Source of the DNA: Rhynchopus euleeides
Lineage: Eukaryota > Euglenozoa > Diplonemea > Diplonemida > Diplonemidae
Assembly (NCBI GenBank): GCA_963210315.1
Contig: OY723272.1
Location: 1,798,001-1,862,000, forward strand
Reading direction: 5' to 3'
DNA: 64,000 nucleotides
The translations under genes were made by a program, and so were the position numbers. Each line of letters starts with the position of its first letter. Position 1 is the stretch's first letter. Below the pieces are notes generated by a model, which saw nothing but the letters and a program-made list of their open reading frames with translations, ran no database searches and was not told the origin of the DNA. Positions 52,662 to 62,829 of the stretch are shown piece after piece.

Positions 52662-52863
52662 GAGGAAAAGCGCCCTATCACTTCACAGCTACAACCGCTC
52701 TGATAAATTTCCTTTTGTTTGTTGCGTTGACGCTTCTACACACAAAACCCTGAACTTGATCACACCCTGAGCCTGATGAAGGGTGGGGTTAGTGTATAGA
52801 GCACGTTTGGTTGTAGCTGTGGTGGGGCGCTTTCCGCTCACACGAGTGTGCTTAAAAAACGAA
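52662..52863 (+). repeat. 200-bp interspersed repeat, copy 1
   Basis: Nearly identical to 62232-62432. Ends AAAAGCGCCCTATCAC and, inverted, GGAAAGCGCCCCACC suggest short TIRs, so it may be a MITE. Its middle can be read E-L-D-H-T-L-S-L-M-K-G-G-V-S-V-stop, resembling the last exon of the 1244-aa gene (D-L-D-H-I-L-S...), so it may derive from a gene's 3' end. Confidence 0.8.
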
Positions 52864-53149
52864 GTACCCCCCCCCCCTCACAACCCTGTTTTGTCAAGTC
52901 GGGACACGCACTGGCCAGCACCGCTTATGTATAAGCGGAGCCCTGATTGAGCGTGGGTTTGCGCGGATTATTTGTGTCTCTGCTTTTACAAGCAGCACGT
53001 TTTCTGCGGAAGCCCCGGCTCACCCTGAAAACAAAAAAAATGTTGGGTGTCGAAATAGAGTCAAAAAGAGAAGCTGCCTGTCAAGGCGAGCCTGTCCGCA
53101 CGGAGCGGGTGTAACGTGTAACGTGTAACTCGCGGTTCATTTCTGGGGG

Positions 53150-55806
53150 CTAGATTCCCTCCTCTGGGAGGGCAGCTAGGACAGCCAGCGCATCCTCCAT
53201 CGTGCGGACCGCGGAAAGGTCAGTCACTTCGCGACTGTCATCCCCGATCTCGTCCTCCGATTCGTAGTCCTCGCACGGTACACCGGGGAACCCCCTCCGG
53301 AGGGATTTCTTCTTCGCGACGACCAGACCTCCGAGGTCCTGGTTCGTCGCGCAGAAGAGCACCTGCGACTTGCGATGGGGGGTCATCGCATCCCGTCCGT
53401 GCAGCGTTGACTTCGCGACACTCAGCACGGAGTCCGGTGCAGTTGTCGCGGGGGGGAGATGGATGGCCGCGAAGGCCTTCTCCGCCAGAGACATCAACGG
53501 CGTGCGGTCTGACTCGGTGATGTCGGGGGCAGGCAGCTTCCCCCGCCAGAACAGCTCGGCCCCCTTCTTCCCCTTCTCCCCCTTCTCCGATTCGGCCTCC
53601 GCGGCGACGAGATACGCCTGCCACTCCTCCTCCGACAGGCAGAACGGCAGGCTCAGCTGCAGCTCGGGGACCGTCAATTCAGTCCCCGTGGCCCGGAGCA
53701 TCTGGAACTGTGTGGGGCACAGGTGGCGGATCGCCTTCCAGGTCACGAAGCCACTGTCAGGAGCGTTCCACCTGTGAGGAGGGATCAAGGGCACACCTAC
53801 ATGGCATACCGGTTGACCATCGCGTCAGCAAGAGGCTGCGCGATCTTCCCGACAGCGTCGTCGGGCTCGGAGGCCAGCTTCTCCAGCGCCTGCTGGCACG
53901 CCCGCACCCCGCGGTACACGAAAACGCCCCCCCCGTGCTGGGTGTTTATAACGGACCCAACAAGGGTCCGGAAGGCGGTCGCGACCTTCAGGGTCGCAGA
54001 GAACTGCATCTGCAGGTTCTGCTTCCCCTCCTGGTGCAGCAAACGCCCCAGCTTCTTCATTGAAACCGGGACGTCGGCCCGCTTCAGCTCCCGAGCGACC
54101 CAGATGTACAACACCTGGAATCGCTCGTTCAAGTGCTCGTATATGTCGAGCCGAGCTGCGAAACGAGTGGCGGAGGGGAGGGGACACCTCTTCACAGAGG
54201 GGGCGTTTTCCGGGACCTCAACTGCAGCCTTCTTTGCCTTCTTCACGATGTCAAGGAGATCAGCGAGTGATGTAGCCAAAGCGATGGTAGCCGAGAATGC
54301 CGGGAGCGTCTTTTCGAACCTCGGGCGTAACTGGCCCGCCTGGTATGCGTCTTCTTCAGGACCAGCGCAGAAGGCAGCAGCCGCATTCACTGCAGTCTCG
54401 AGCTCTTCAACCCCGGCCGCAGTAAGGCCGGCGAGGTCCTTCTGGGCTTCGATCCAGCGGGTGTGCCTCTTTTTGTTCTGGGCCCCCTTCAGAAGAGTGT
54501 CGACCAGTTTACTGATCATGATGGGGGGCCAGGACATGTTGTAGAGCTCTTTCTCCCACTCTGTGCCTGCATTCATGCAGATGTGTGCCGCACAGGGCAG
54601 GAAGATTATCTTCAGGCGGTTCGACAGATCAGTGGCCGCAGGGCCATCGGCACCGCCTCTGTCCGACCTCACACAGACTGGGTCACACAAGTTGTACGTG
54701 GTGATGGCAGCCTCGACAGCTTCACGAACCATCACCGCCGTTGTTTTTGCGCTCGGGAAGAACACCGGGGGGAGTGCAACACTTGCTCTGGCGTTCTGAA
54801 TCACCAGGATGCAGACAGACTCGTTCTGCACGGTGCCGCAGTCGTGCATGACCCAGTAGGGCCCGGACCCAAAGGTTTCCGTGATGTACTTCGCCCCCAC
54901 GTCCATCAGGGCGTTCAGCGTGCTGTGCAGCAGCCGGGAGCAGTTTGGGGGGGTCGTGGGGAGTTGGCAGCCTGACAGGCATTCCAGTGCGGTTTGCATC
55001 TGGTTCGCAGGGATGCCTGCATAGGCCATCGCGAGGCCGATGGCCTGCTCAGCCTCAGGGCCGACCTGTTGCGCAATCGCACTCTGTTGAACTGCAGCCT
55101 TCTGCACGTTCTTCAGGTTCCTTTCATGCAGATTCGTGGAAAAGTGCTTAGACATGTCCGATGGCTGGGCCTGCGGCTTCCACACTCTTTTGCAAGGCCT
55201 GCAAATAATGGCCTGCTGTGCGGAAGGGAACGACTTCACCAGGTCGCCGTGTCCCTTGTACCCAAGGCACTCACCTAGGGGTACCAGCTCCGCGTCTGGG
55301 CAGTCCTTGAGGAAAGGCTGCAGGTGACTCATGTCAACCACCTCCTTCTCTCCTGCATCCTCGGTCTTCGGGCATGCTGCCGCGAGCAGAGCTGCTGAGA
55401 GCTCATCCTGCTCTTTCCGTGCCTCCCCCTTCTTCCGGCCCTTCTTGATGGGGGGCGCATCTGCTGCCTCTGACGGGCTGGCTGAGGTCCCTGTCGCAGA
55501 CCCGAGGCGCTTTTTCGCGGCGAGACGCTTTTTCACGGTCGCTACAGCCATGGCCGTGACCAATTCGGGCTTGGTGCCCTTAAATTTTCCCGTGAAAAGC
55601 TTCTCCTTCTCAGCATACTTCTCCAGGTCTGGCTTGGTCTTAAATTTATCACTGCGAAAAAAAATTTCCTCCTGATTCTGCTGAGAGAGGAAGGCATCGG
55701 TCTTCTCCAGCTCCAGCTCCAGCTCTCCATCACCTTCTTCCGCCTCCATCTCGTCAGCATCGTCGTCCAGCATCTCTTGCCACTGCGCCGGCGTGAGGGT
55801 TGGCAT
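53150..55806 (-). CDS. hAT-family transposase with a candidate 29-nt intron
   Basis: Two minus-strand ORFs (55806-53797, then 53794-53150) form one transposase if GTAGGTG...CTCACAG (53800-53772, 29 nt) is removed; the join reads NRYAM-WNAPDSGFVTW, ~875 aa. Acidic N-terminus; BED-type finger about 198-226 (CRPCKRVW...HFSTNLH, C-x2-C / H-x5-H); RNase H-like core with WVMHDCG, VCVRSDRGGAD and FLPCAAHICMNAG (the C-A-A-H-x-x-N signature). The C-terminal hAT dimerisation domain reads TPLMSLAEKAFAAIHLPPAT, APDSVLSVAKSTLHGRDAM, TPHRKSQVLFCATN. A 29-nt intron would be very short beside the 130-233 nt introns elsewhere; the alternative is a frame break. TIRs not identified. Confidence 0.85.
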
Positions 55807-55965
55807 GTTGCTGTGTCTTGTCCCCTGGCCGGTGGTGTTTCGGGGGTGGGGAGGGGGGCGAGGGGAGAGGGGCGAGGGGGGCGGCGAAGGGGGTCGGCGG
55901 ACGGTCGCAAACCCAGTGGATTCCCCATTTCCTGAGATTTTCCAGAATTATGAAAATTCTGGAAC

Positions 55966-56731
55966 TAAACCCCCCCCACGTATATTATTTACCTCATCTA
56001 TTATTTACATTTCGCCTATTATTTACGAATTCGCCTATTATTTACGAATTCGTATTATTTACATCGCCTTTATTTTTTTCTGGGGGGAGGGGAGTGACCC
56101 GTTGGTGGACCACCAGAGGGGTCGACTCAGCCCCACTGTCCCACCTCCTCCACCTCCGAGTCGGTCTCCACGAGAACGGCTTCGTCTTCGAAGCGCTGGA
56201 GATGGACCTCGGCTGAGACCGCCGCCTTCAGCGCTTCCGTTGTGAGTGTGCTGGCGACTGGCATGAGGGTGGCGAGTCGGGTGATGTGCGGGTCAGAACA
56301 CTGCATACACGTAGTCCCAGAGTGTGTTCGCTGTGTGGGGGTATGCGGGCACTTCGGTGCCCTCAAGGAGACAGGCGTCCTTGCCCTGTTCCAGTATGCA
56401 CAGTTGGGATGGAGTCTCTCCATACACACCACCGGTGTAGGCGTGGCTCTGCCACGGGGATGGAGAGGTCCACGGCTTCCGGGTGGTTCAGAGCTCTGGC
56501 ACATCTGGGCAATGCCAGACTCACACAAGCAAAGCGACATGCGCTTACCTATGGGCTTGTGTGGGTGTCCTCTCCTCTGATTCTGTGCAAAAAACGGGCT
56601 GTTCGTAAATAATGGGTGATCTTATTTACAAATCGCCTATAATTTACGAAGAAATGAAAATCACCTATTATTTACGTTTTCGCCTATTATTTACCAAATA
56701 AATACGTAAATTATATACGCGGGGGGGTTTA
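55966..56731. mobile_element. Short TIR element H with ATTATTTAC sub-terminal repeats
   Basis: Inverted ends TAAACCCCCCCCACGTATAT (55966) and TAAACCCCCCCGCGTATATA (reverse of 56731). Each end has several CGCCTATTATTTACGAATT-type repeats (55980-56070 and 56605-56700). The interior (~500 bp) has no clear gene. It lies ~160 bp upstream of the hAT start, so it might be sub-terminal hAT sequence, but its own TIRs argue for a separate MITE. Confidence 0.65.
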
Positions 56732-58187
56732 CCCCAAATTTTTTTTGAAAAGGTCCAGATTTTCTCAGATTTTTCAGATTTGTAAAAAATCTGAAAAATC
56801 TGACATTCTGGCCCAGATTTCCCTGGGAAAATTTTGATGAGCCATTTTACGGCAACAAATGGGCTCAAAATTCAAAAATTCCTTTGACAATGGGTCCAAA
56901 TGTCCAAAATAGGCCCACTCCAAAAAAAAAATTCGAAAAGGTCCCCCCCACAGATTTTCCAGAATTCTGACAGAATTTCCCAGATTTTTCCTGATTTTTC
57001 CTGATTTTTCCAGATTTTTCCAGATTTTTCAGAATTTTGAAAAATCTGAAAAATCTGACCAGATTCTGGACAGATTTTTCCAGATTTTTCAGATTTTTCA
57101 AAATTCTGAAAAATCTGGAAAAATCTGTCCAGAATCTGGACAGATTTTCTCAGATTTTGAAAATTCTGAAAAGTCTGGAATCCCCAGAATCTGCCAGAAT
57201 CTGTGAAATTCTGGCAGAAATCTGTCAAACCATGCCAAAAATGGGCCAAAAATGCCCCCGGGCACCCCCAGAGACATGTCCTAATCCGGGGTGCCAGTAG
57301 GGGGGACCTTTCGAATTTTTTTTCGAGGAGAGGTCAATTGAACGTTTTTGGACATCTGAGGCCACTGCGACCATTCCCAGGCCTCGGAAATGAGATTTTT
57401 GGCCCTCAAATGGGGTACCGGTCCCCACGAAAATTCCGAAAAATTCATGAAAATCGAAAGGTCCCACGCACCAAATTCTGCCCAAAAATCGTCAAAAATG
57501 GACATGTCATATGCAGCAATGGGGCACCAATCACTCCCCAAATTTTGCTCAATGATTCCACGGCTAGCCAGATTTTCTGATCAATTAGTTTGTTTGAGCA
57601 TGTTCCTGGCCCTTGTTTGGAAAGTAGATGGCCCCTGGCTGGAGAGGACGGTTGTGCTCGACCGGACGGAGAGAGAACCTTCTCCATATCCACCTCCACT
57701 CCACAATGCCAGAAGTGGCAGGAAGGCCGGGTGTTACAGGCCTCAACCAGGGTTCCAAGGCTCTCCACTTCCTGGCTGCGTCAGGGATCACCGGGTACAG
57801 CGAGCAGGATTCCCTGTCCTGACACCCCAGCATGTACCACCGGAAGAACCCGAAACAGCAGCCCCCCCTCATGGGGGTTGCAAGAGGCACGGAAATCGTT
57901 CAAATCGGACCAAGTCCGAAAATTCGGCACTTTCTTGGGTACAAATTGCGGTCCGAAATTTTCCGATTTTTTGAAAAAAGGCGAATTCTGTAAGGGGGAC
58001 CTTTTCGAATTTTTTTTTTCGGGCACTTTTTCCACAAGGAAATGTCCGCCCTGTCCGCTACTGTCCACTACCGATTTCAAGGATCCTCCTTTATTTCCTC
58101 TTTGTTTCAGTTCAGTTCCCCTCCGTCCCCCCATCCAACGCGAAAATCAACGCCAAATCGAGGAGGGCGCAAAGCGCCCTTCATACA
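56732..58187. repeat. CAGATTTTTC satellite and GTAGGGGGACC repeat copies
   Basis: About 56750-56850 and 56950-57230 consist of CAGATTTTTC/GAAAAATCTG words. GTAGGGGGACC copies lie at 57297-57425 (long) and 57990-58030 (short), with inverse copies near 56735 and 56925. No gene supported. Confidence 0.65.
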
Positions 58188-58522
58188 CGGTGGACTCCAG
58201 CGGCCCTAGCGGGAGTCTGGGAGCGGGAGTCTGAGCGGGTGTCAAAGACTCCCGCTAGCGGGAGTCCAGACTCCCGCTAGCGGGAGTCTATACTCCCGCT
58301 AGGGGGAGTCTGACTCCCCCTAGCGGGAGTCTTTTCACCTATTTTCATCCATTTTTCCCATGATATAGTTACAGTCTACTGGCGTGGGGGGTAAAATCAT
58401 GGTGGAAGAGGGATGGGGAGGGGCTTGTTTTGCTTCTGTCAGTTTCCCCGGACTCTGGACTACCTACCTATCCTCCTGGTAGCGGCTGCACCTGCGGAGG
58501 TGAGCGGTTAGAATTTGAGGTG

Positions 58523-59825
58523 TCAAAGTGCGGCCATCGCCTGTCGTAGTTGTGTTACACCTTGGGCAAGACAAGCCATCCTGCAGGCCTCATCTTCTTC
58601 GTCAGAACTGTCATCCCCCTCCTGCTGTGCGCGTTGGTCAAGCGTGCTCAAAGTCGCCTCGGATGACACGAATGGTGTGAAAGTCGCCCCCAGCGGGATT
58701 GGCATTTTGCACAAGCAGAGCGATAATTTGCGGTGTCCTTCGGGGAACCGGAACAGGAAGTAGGGCGCGCTGATGGGTTCAACGAAGTCCTGTGTGTTGC
58801 AGTGCACAAACCCCTTCTGCAGCTGTGTCAACTGTGTGCAAAGAACATACACAGCCAATCTATGAGCGTGTCGGGTGTGCAGACACGGACACAGAATGAC
58901 TTCTCTATACCCGAGGATCCCGTCCTGCGACAGGTGCGCAACCTTCCAAGGCATGCCCGATGCGCGCCGCTTCTCTTCTGCCATCGCAAGATCTCTCTCG
59001 TAAGTTGCGGAGCTGGCGATTGTAACGGCATCTTTCTTGCGATGTCCGTTCTCTGCTTCTTCATTCGTCGTTGTTCTGCAGAGGCACTGCATCTTCTGGA
59101 GCCCACCAATGATGGAGACTGTGTACGTAGGCATTGCGCGTTGATCCCTTTTCGGCATGCTCCATCAACCAGTGAAATATATGCCCTGAGATCCGAGCAC
59201 GCAAGAAGGGAATCCGGGCTGACTCATCCTTGCATCCCCAGAAGCGCCAGGGGATGTCTGCATACCGGAAATGCATGAGGTCTGCAAGGGAGACAAAGAG
59301 GTAGCGGAACAAGCCCTTGTAGGTGTGTCCTGTGACAGGCAAGCACGACCTTCCGGAACTGAGCACCTGTCCCATGCTGCGACACATTCAGTGCAAGGTT
59401 TGTACAGGTCTTGTCGAATATTTTTTTGTTACGCACACGACTTTCGCGCGGAAAGTGTCATTCAGCTCTGCCAAACGTGCTCTACACACCACCCCCTTCA
59501 TCAGGCAAGTGGGTTTGTAAGTGTGTGTGGAAGCGTCAACGCATCAAACGAAGTATCAACAGTAGAGAAAGAGCGGCAGAGTTGAAGTGACACTTTTTGT
59601 CTCATCCAGTACCCTGATCAGCCGCATGGCGAGCCCCTTGCAGTCATGGAGTGCTGGGGTGACGTAGCGGGCATTGGGAAGCACACCTGCCAAGAGGGAG
59701 GGGTAGCCAGCCTCTTTCATCTCAGAGAGAGTCAGGTGCGGGTATCGATGCACCTGTTGATACCAGCGTTCTTCTGGGATGTCGCACAGTGAGCATCGGT
59801 GCCCTCGCCCCCCGCATCGCCTCAT
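58523..59825 (-). pseudogene. Paralogue of the right-edge C2H2 protein inside element I, frame interrupted
   Basis: Minus-strand pieces in order: 59825-59556 (MRRCGGRGHRCSLCDIPEER, Cys pairs), 59387-59061 (LMHFRYADIPWRF, NAYVHSLHHWWAPEDAVPLQ) and 59158-58523 (ERDLAMAEEKRRASG, acidic tail DDSSDEEDEACRM). The second piece aligns with LIFFRYQDIPVRY ... SAYAHSLEHWFDEQDAHRVT of the protein at 62830-64000, and the third with its ERDLQIYELKQKHL region. Pieces lie in different frames; I found no splice pair that joins pieces two and three cleanly, so it is probably broken. No C2H2 fingers were seen at this copy's end. Family unknown. Confidence 0.5.
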
Positions 59826-59846
59826 TGTTGCCCACTGCTGATCTAT

Positions 59847-59942
59847 ACTCCCGCTAGCGGGAGTTGGACTCCCCCTAGTTGAGACTCCCGAAAAGGGTTA
59901 AACCCGGTAGTGGTACCCTACCCCCGCTGGAGTCCACCGTGC
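59847..59942. repeat. Internal copy of the element I right terminus
   Basis: Repeats CTATACTCCCGCTAGCGGGA, GGACTCCCCCTAGTTGAGAC and CTGGAGTCCACCGTG like the right end at 60660-60741, with an extra ~14 bp. It separates the zinc-finger remnant from the histone-like ORF, suggesting a duplicated or composite right end. Confidence 0.8.
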
Positions 59943-60090
59943 AAGGCCGGATCAGCCCACGGGTGGGTTTGAGGAAGAAATCTGGGGGGGCAAATTTTGC
60001 TGCGACTTCCGGTTTCACCCGGCCGAACTCCAGCATCTATCCAGACCCACGGTGCCAAGCCGTTCGCCCGTGTCGCGATCATTCGCGGCT

Positions 60091-60471
60091 TCAGGCTGCC
60101 CCCGACGACACGTTTGTATCCTGCACCTTGCCATACTTCGCCTCCACCTTGTATATGACGGAGAGCGCCCTCCTTCCGCATCGTTGCGACTTCCCTGACA
60201 GCGAACTTATCCATGTCAGGGAAGACATGGCGATGATTGCGTTGGCCACCTGGGTGCTGTGCTTGTGGAGCTCCTTGCTCAACACCGTTGCTAGGAGCCT
60301 TCTAATGGATCCCAGTGTCAGCACACTGCCCCCTTTTTTAACAGGGAAGGCCGTGCAAAAATCATGCACAATGTTCGTCGCCTCCGCAGCCTCGGGACTC
60401 TCTGCGCTCTTCTTCTTCTTAATCGACTTTGCCGCCGGCTTCGCTGCCGGCTTCGTTGTCGTCTTCCCCAT
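60091..60471 (-). CDS. Lysine-rich protein with possible H2B-like histone fold
   Basis: 126 aa. The tail MGKTTTKPAAKPAAKSIKKK is histone-like. Residues about 32-90 can be aligned to H2B: NIVHDFCTAF with the F-V-N-D-I-F-E-R-I helix, then SVLTLGSIRRLLATVLSKEL and HKHSTQVANAII with S-T-I-T-S-R-E-I-x-x-A-V-x-x-x-L-P-x-E-L-x-K-H. The E-L-x-K-H run matches exactly; overall identity is about one in five, and the long middle helix would be about eight residues short. A Cys/Arg-containing extension (GKSQRCGRRALSVIYKVEAK) follows, unlike canonical H2B. It sits between two right-type termini of element I. It could be a divergent histone variant, or a DNA-binding protein with chance similarity. Confidence 0.4.
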   Translation of the reverse strand: MGKTTTKPAAKPAAKSIKKKKSAESPEAAEATNIVHDFCTAFPVKKGGSVLTLGSIRRLLATVLSKELHKHSTQVANAIIAMSSLTWISSLSGKSQRCGRRALSVIYKVEAKYGKVQDTNVSSGAA

Positions 60472-62231
60472 TTTTGTGAATCAGGTCTGCGAGCTGGGAT
60501 GGGTGGAAACGTCCGTTTCGTTTGGTGTGGCTGTACTTCAGTGACGAGTGCCACATTGCATAGGTATCATGGGAAAAATGAGTGAAAATAGGTGAAAAGA
60601 CTCCCGCTAGGGGGAGTCAGACTCCCCCTAGCGGGAGTATAGACTCCCGCTAGCGGGAGTCTATACTCCCGCTAGCGGGAGTTGGACTCCCCCTAGTTGA
60701 GACTCCCGAAAAGGGTTACCCTACCCCCGCTGGAGTCCACCGTGTAGTAGCGATCATTCAAGCTGCTGTTGTAATGCATACAAGCCGCACAGCCAGAAAC
60801 TGAAAGCTCACGTGGCGGTGGGGCACTGGCAATGCTGCACCGGTGTTCCTCAATGTGTTGGGTCTGCCGCGCCAGCATGTTCTCAAATCTTAAATGGGCG
60901 GGGAAGTGGGGAGGAGGGGAGGGGGGTGATATTGAGAGCCGTGAAATCGAGATAAACCCTGGGGCCTTCGCTCAGATCTGCTGTGGCGCTGTGTGCCCTC
61001 TCACAGTCGGTTGCAAAGCGACACTGTCTCGGCGCACAGTGTGGCACACACAGAACGGAAAGGCGCCCAACTTGCTTGTATCCTGGCGCTGATGTGGAAT
61101 TCGGAAGTCACCCACAATACTCCGTGGCCGAGAGTGCGGTGACAGGGCAAAATTTGCAAGCATCGCAAATCAAAAACACGCCCTGTTATCAATATCACAG
61201 GTCATGGTGAGTGATGAGTGTGCTGGTTGTAACAAAGCAATTTACTTCGTTACTTTGTTGAAAGTGGCAGCAGAAGGGAGCGTGTCCTTGCTAAGTGACG
61301 AAATCAAGCCGAGCAACAGGCATTGTTAAAGCCTCCCTCGCTTTGCGTGCCTCACTACAGTTGTGAGGCACGCATCGTCGCCGTATTCAGCCCCTGAGGG
61401 AACTCAGCGTGCATTCAACGAAATGGTATACAGCTCACAGTCGCTGGGCGAGGTGTGTTCTTCGCCTGTTGTGGCGGCACGAAAATGATTTCTTCCGATC
61501 ACAATCAGATCGGCTGCCTCGAGACCCGCAATGACGGAGCCCACTCGTGAGAACACGACCCGCCCCTTTGGTGATACCTGCCATCACCTCAGGAGGACCC
61601 AACAGCCCGCAAATCATGCCCTCCGGGGGTGGCACCCATCCGAGAGTAGATGCGTAACGCGCATACCCCACCCCCCCCCCCCCCTCCCCCTCTTCTCTTC
61701 TCTTTCAAGTGATTTGACAGCGTGCCGCCCGGCGTGCTGCTCCCCCCGCCCCCCCCCCCCCTCCAAAAGCAACCCTCCTGAAGCTCCAAGCCAAAAGCAA
61801 AGGGCACGTGAGAGGGACTCGCTTGCTCTCTCTCTCTTGCCTCCTTCGAGGTGTGGCATCCATGTGACGAGAATACCTGCACCCTTGGGTGCCGCTTCCG
61901 CTTTCTATCTCTCGATCTCTGTGTGTGAGTGTGTATACTCTGTGCGTGGCAATATTTCGGAAAACAAGCCCCCCTCCCCCTCCCCCCTCATCCATGCAAC
62001 TAGCCCAGGCCCGTGCGTCTTGATATATGCGTAACCCCGACATTCTTCCACCCTCTCGGCCCTCCCTTCGTTGAGGGCTTCCCAGTTGCGAGACGGAAAA
62101 AAAACTGTATCCTGGAGGGGGGGAGCAGCCCCCATCCCGCATGGCATGGGTGCATGCCACGCCGCACGCTTTTATGTTAACGGCCTCCACCTTCCCCCCC
62201 CCCCCCCCCTACCCCCTGACTGGAGCCCGGT

Positions 62232-62432
62232 GTGAAAAGCGCCCTATCACTTCACAGCTACAACCGCTCTGATAAATTTCCTTTTGTTTGTTGCGTTGAC
62301 GCTTCTACACACAAAACCCTGAACTGATCACACCCTGAGCCTGATGAAGGGTGGGGTTAGTGTATAGAGCACGTTTGGTTGCAGCTGTGGTGGGGCGCTT
62401 TCCGCTCACACGAGTGTGCTTAAAAAAAGAAT
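62232..62432 (+). repeat. 200-bp interspersed repeat, copy 2
   Basis: Same as 52662-52863 apart from a few changes, including a one-base deletion in the GAACTTGATCA word and a T/C change near 62384. Near identity at 9.5-kb distance implies recent movement or gene conversion. Confidence 0.8.
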
Positions 62433-62497
62433 ACGCCCCCTGCCCCAACACCCCGACACACCATCATCCCCCAACCTCCTCCACGGCGCTGAAGTAA

Positions 62498-62662
62498 ATG
62501 ACATGACAAGTGGTTTTACATGTAAAATTACAAGTGAAAAGTGGTTACAAGTGCCACTTGTAAAATTACAAGTACCACTTGTAAAATTACAAGTGCCACT
62601 TGTAACTTTTACAAGTGGTACTTGTAATTTTACATGTAAATGACATGTGCCACTTGTCATCT
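62498..62662. repeat. 165-bp palindrome of ACAAGTGG/ACATGTAA words
   Basis: ATGACAAGTGGTTTTACATG on the left is mirrored by CATGTGCCACTTGTCAT on the right; the centre repeats CCACTTGTAAAATTACAAGT. Word style (ACATGTAAAA, ACAAGT) recalls the big palindrome at 17 kb. Confidence 0.85.
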
Positions 62663-62829
62663 CCGCGGTTTCCTTCATACTCTACACTGTGATGGGGGGT
62701 TTTTTGGCAAGCGGAGTGGCAAGGAGGGGGGAGAAATGACCAGCAAACGGTGGGAGTGCAATGCAACAGCTGTCGAGATCGGATCGAGTGGACTGATTGT
62801 ATTTTGTGCCGACGACGAGTCTCATTTTT

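Larger units (their letters stand above)
49293..53149. other. Repeat-rich interval without a supported gene
   Basis: Contains two copies of the GACACAGTTTTGACAC repeat, CCGGACATGTCCGG-type repeats (50485-50665), a GTAGGGGGACC repeat copy (50759), AGAATTCTG-word satellite (50945-51105), and the first copy of the 200-bp repeat at 52662. ORFs at 51.5-52.4 kb carry no recognisable domain. Confidence 0.45.
58188..60741. mobile_element. TA-flanked TIR element I with 18-bp palindromic tandem repeats
   Basis: Inverted ends CACGGTGGACTCCAGCGG (58188) and its inverse at 60741, each bordered by TA (candidate target duplication, Tc1/mariner-like). The ~180-bp arms contain the palindrome ACTCCCGCTAGCGGGAGT and variants four to eight times with ~21-23 bp period, then TTTTCACCTATTTTCA. 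A third, internal right-type end lies at 59847-59942. Contents on the minus strand: a zinc-finger-family gene remnant (58523-59825) and a histone-like ORF (60091-60471). Confidence 0.85.
60742..62829. other. Intergenic and repeat interval
   Basis: A short TTCGCTC...GACACTG repeat copy (60964-61045), C-runs (61670-61765, 62190-62208), the second 200-bp repeat (62232-62432) and an ACAAGTGG-word palindrome. Short frames show no domain. Confidence 0.45.

Noticed and set aside
58200-58340. CRISPR-like repeat array
   Set aside because: Palindromic units are contiguous with 3-5-bp gaps, not unique spacers, and they mirror at the other end of a TIR element in a eukaryotic genome.
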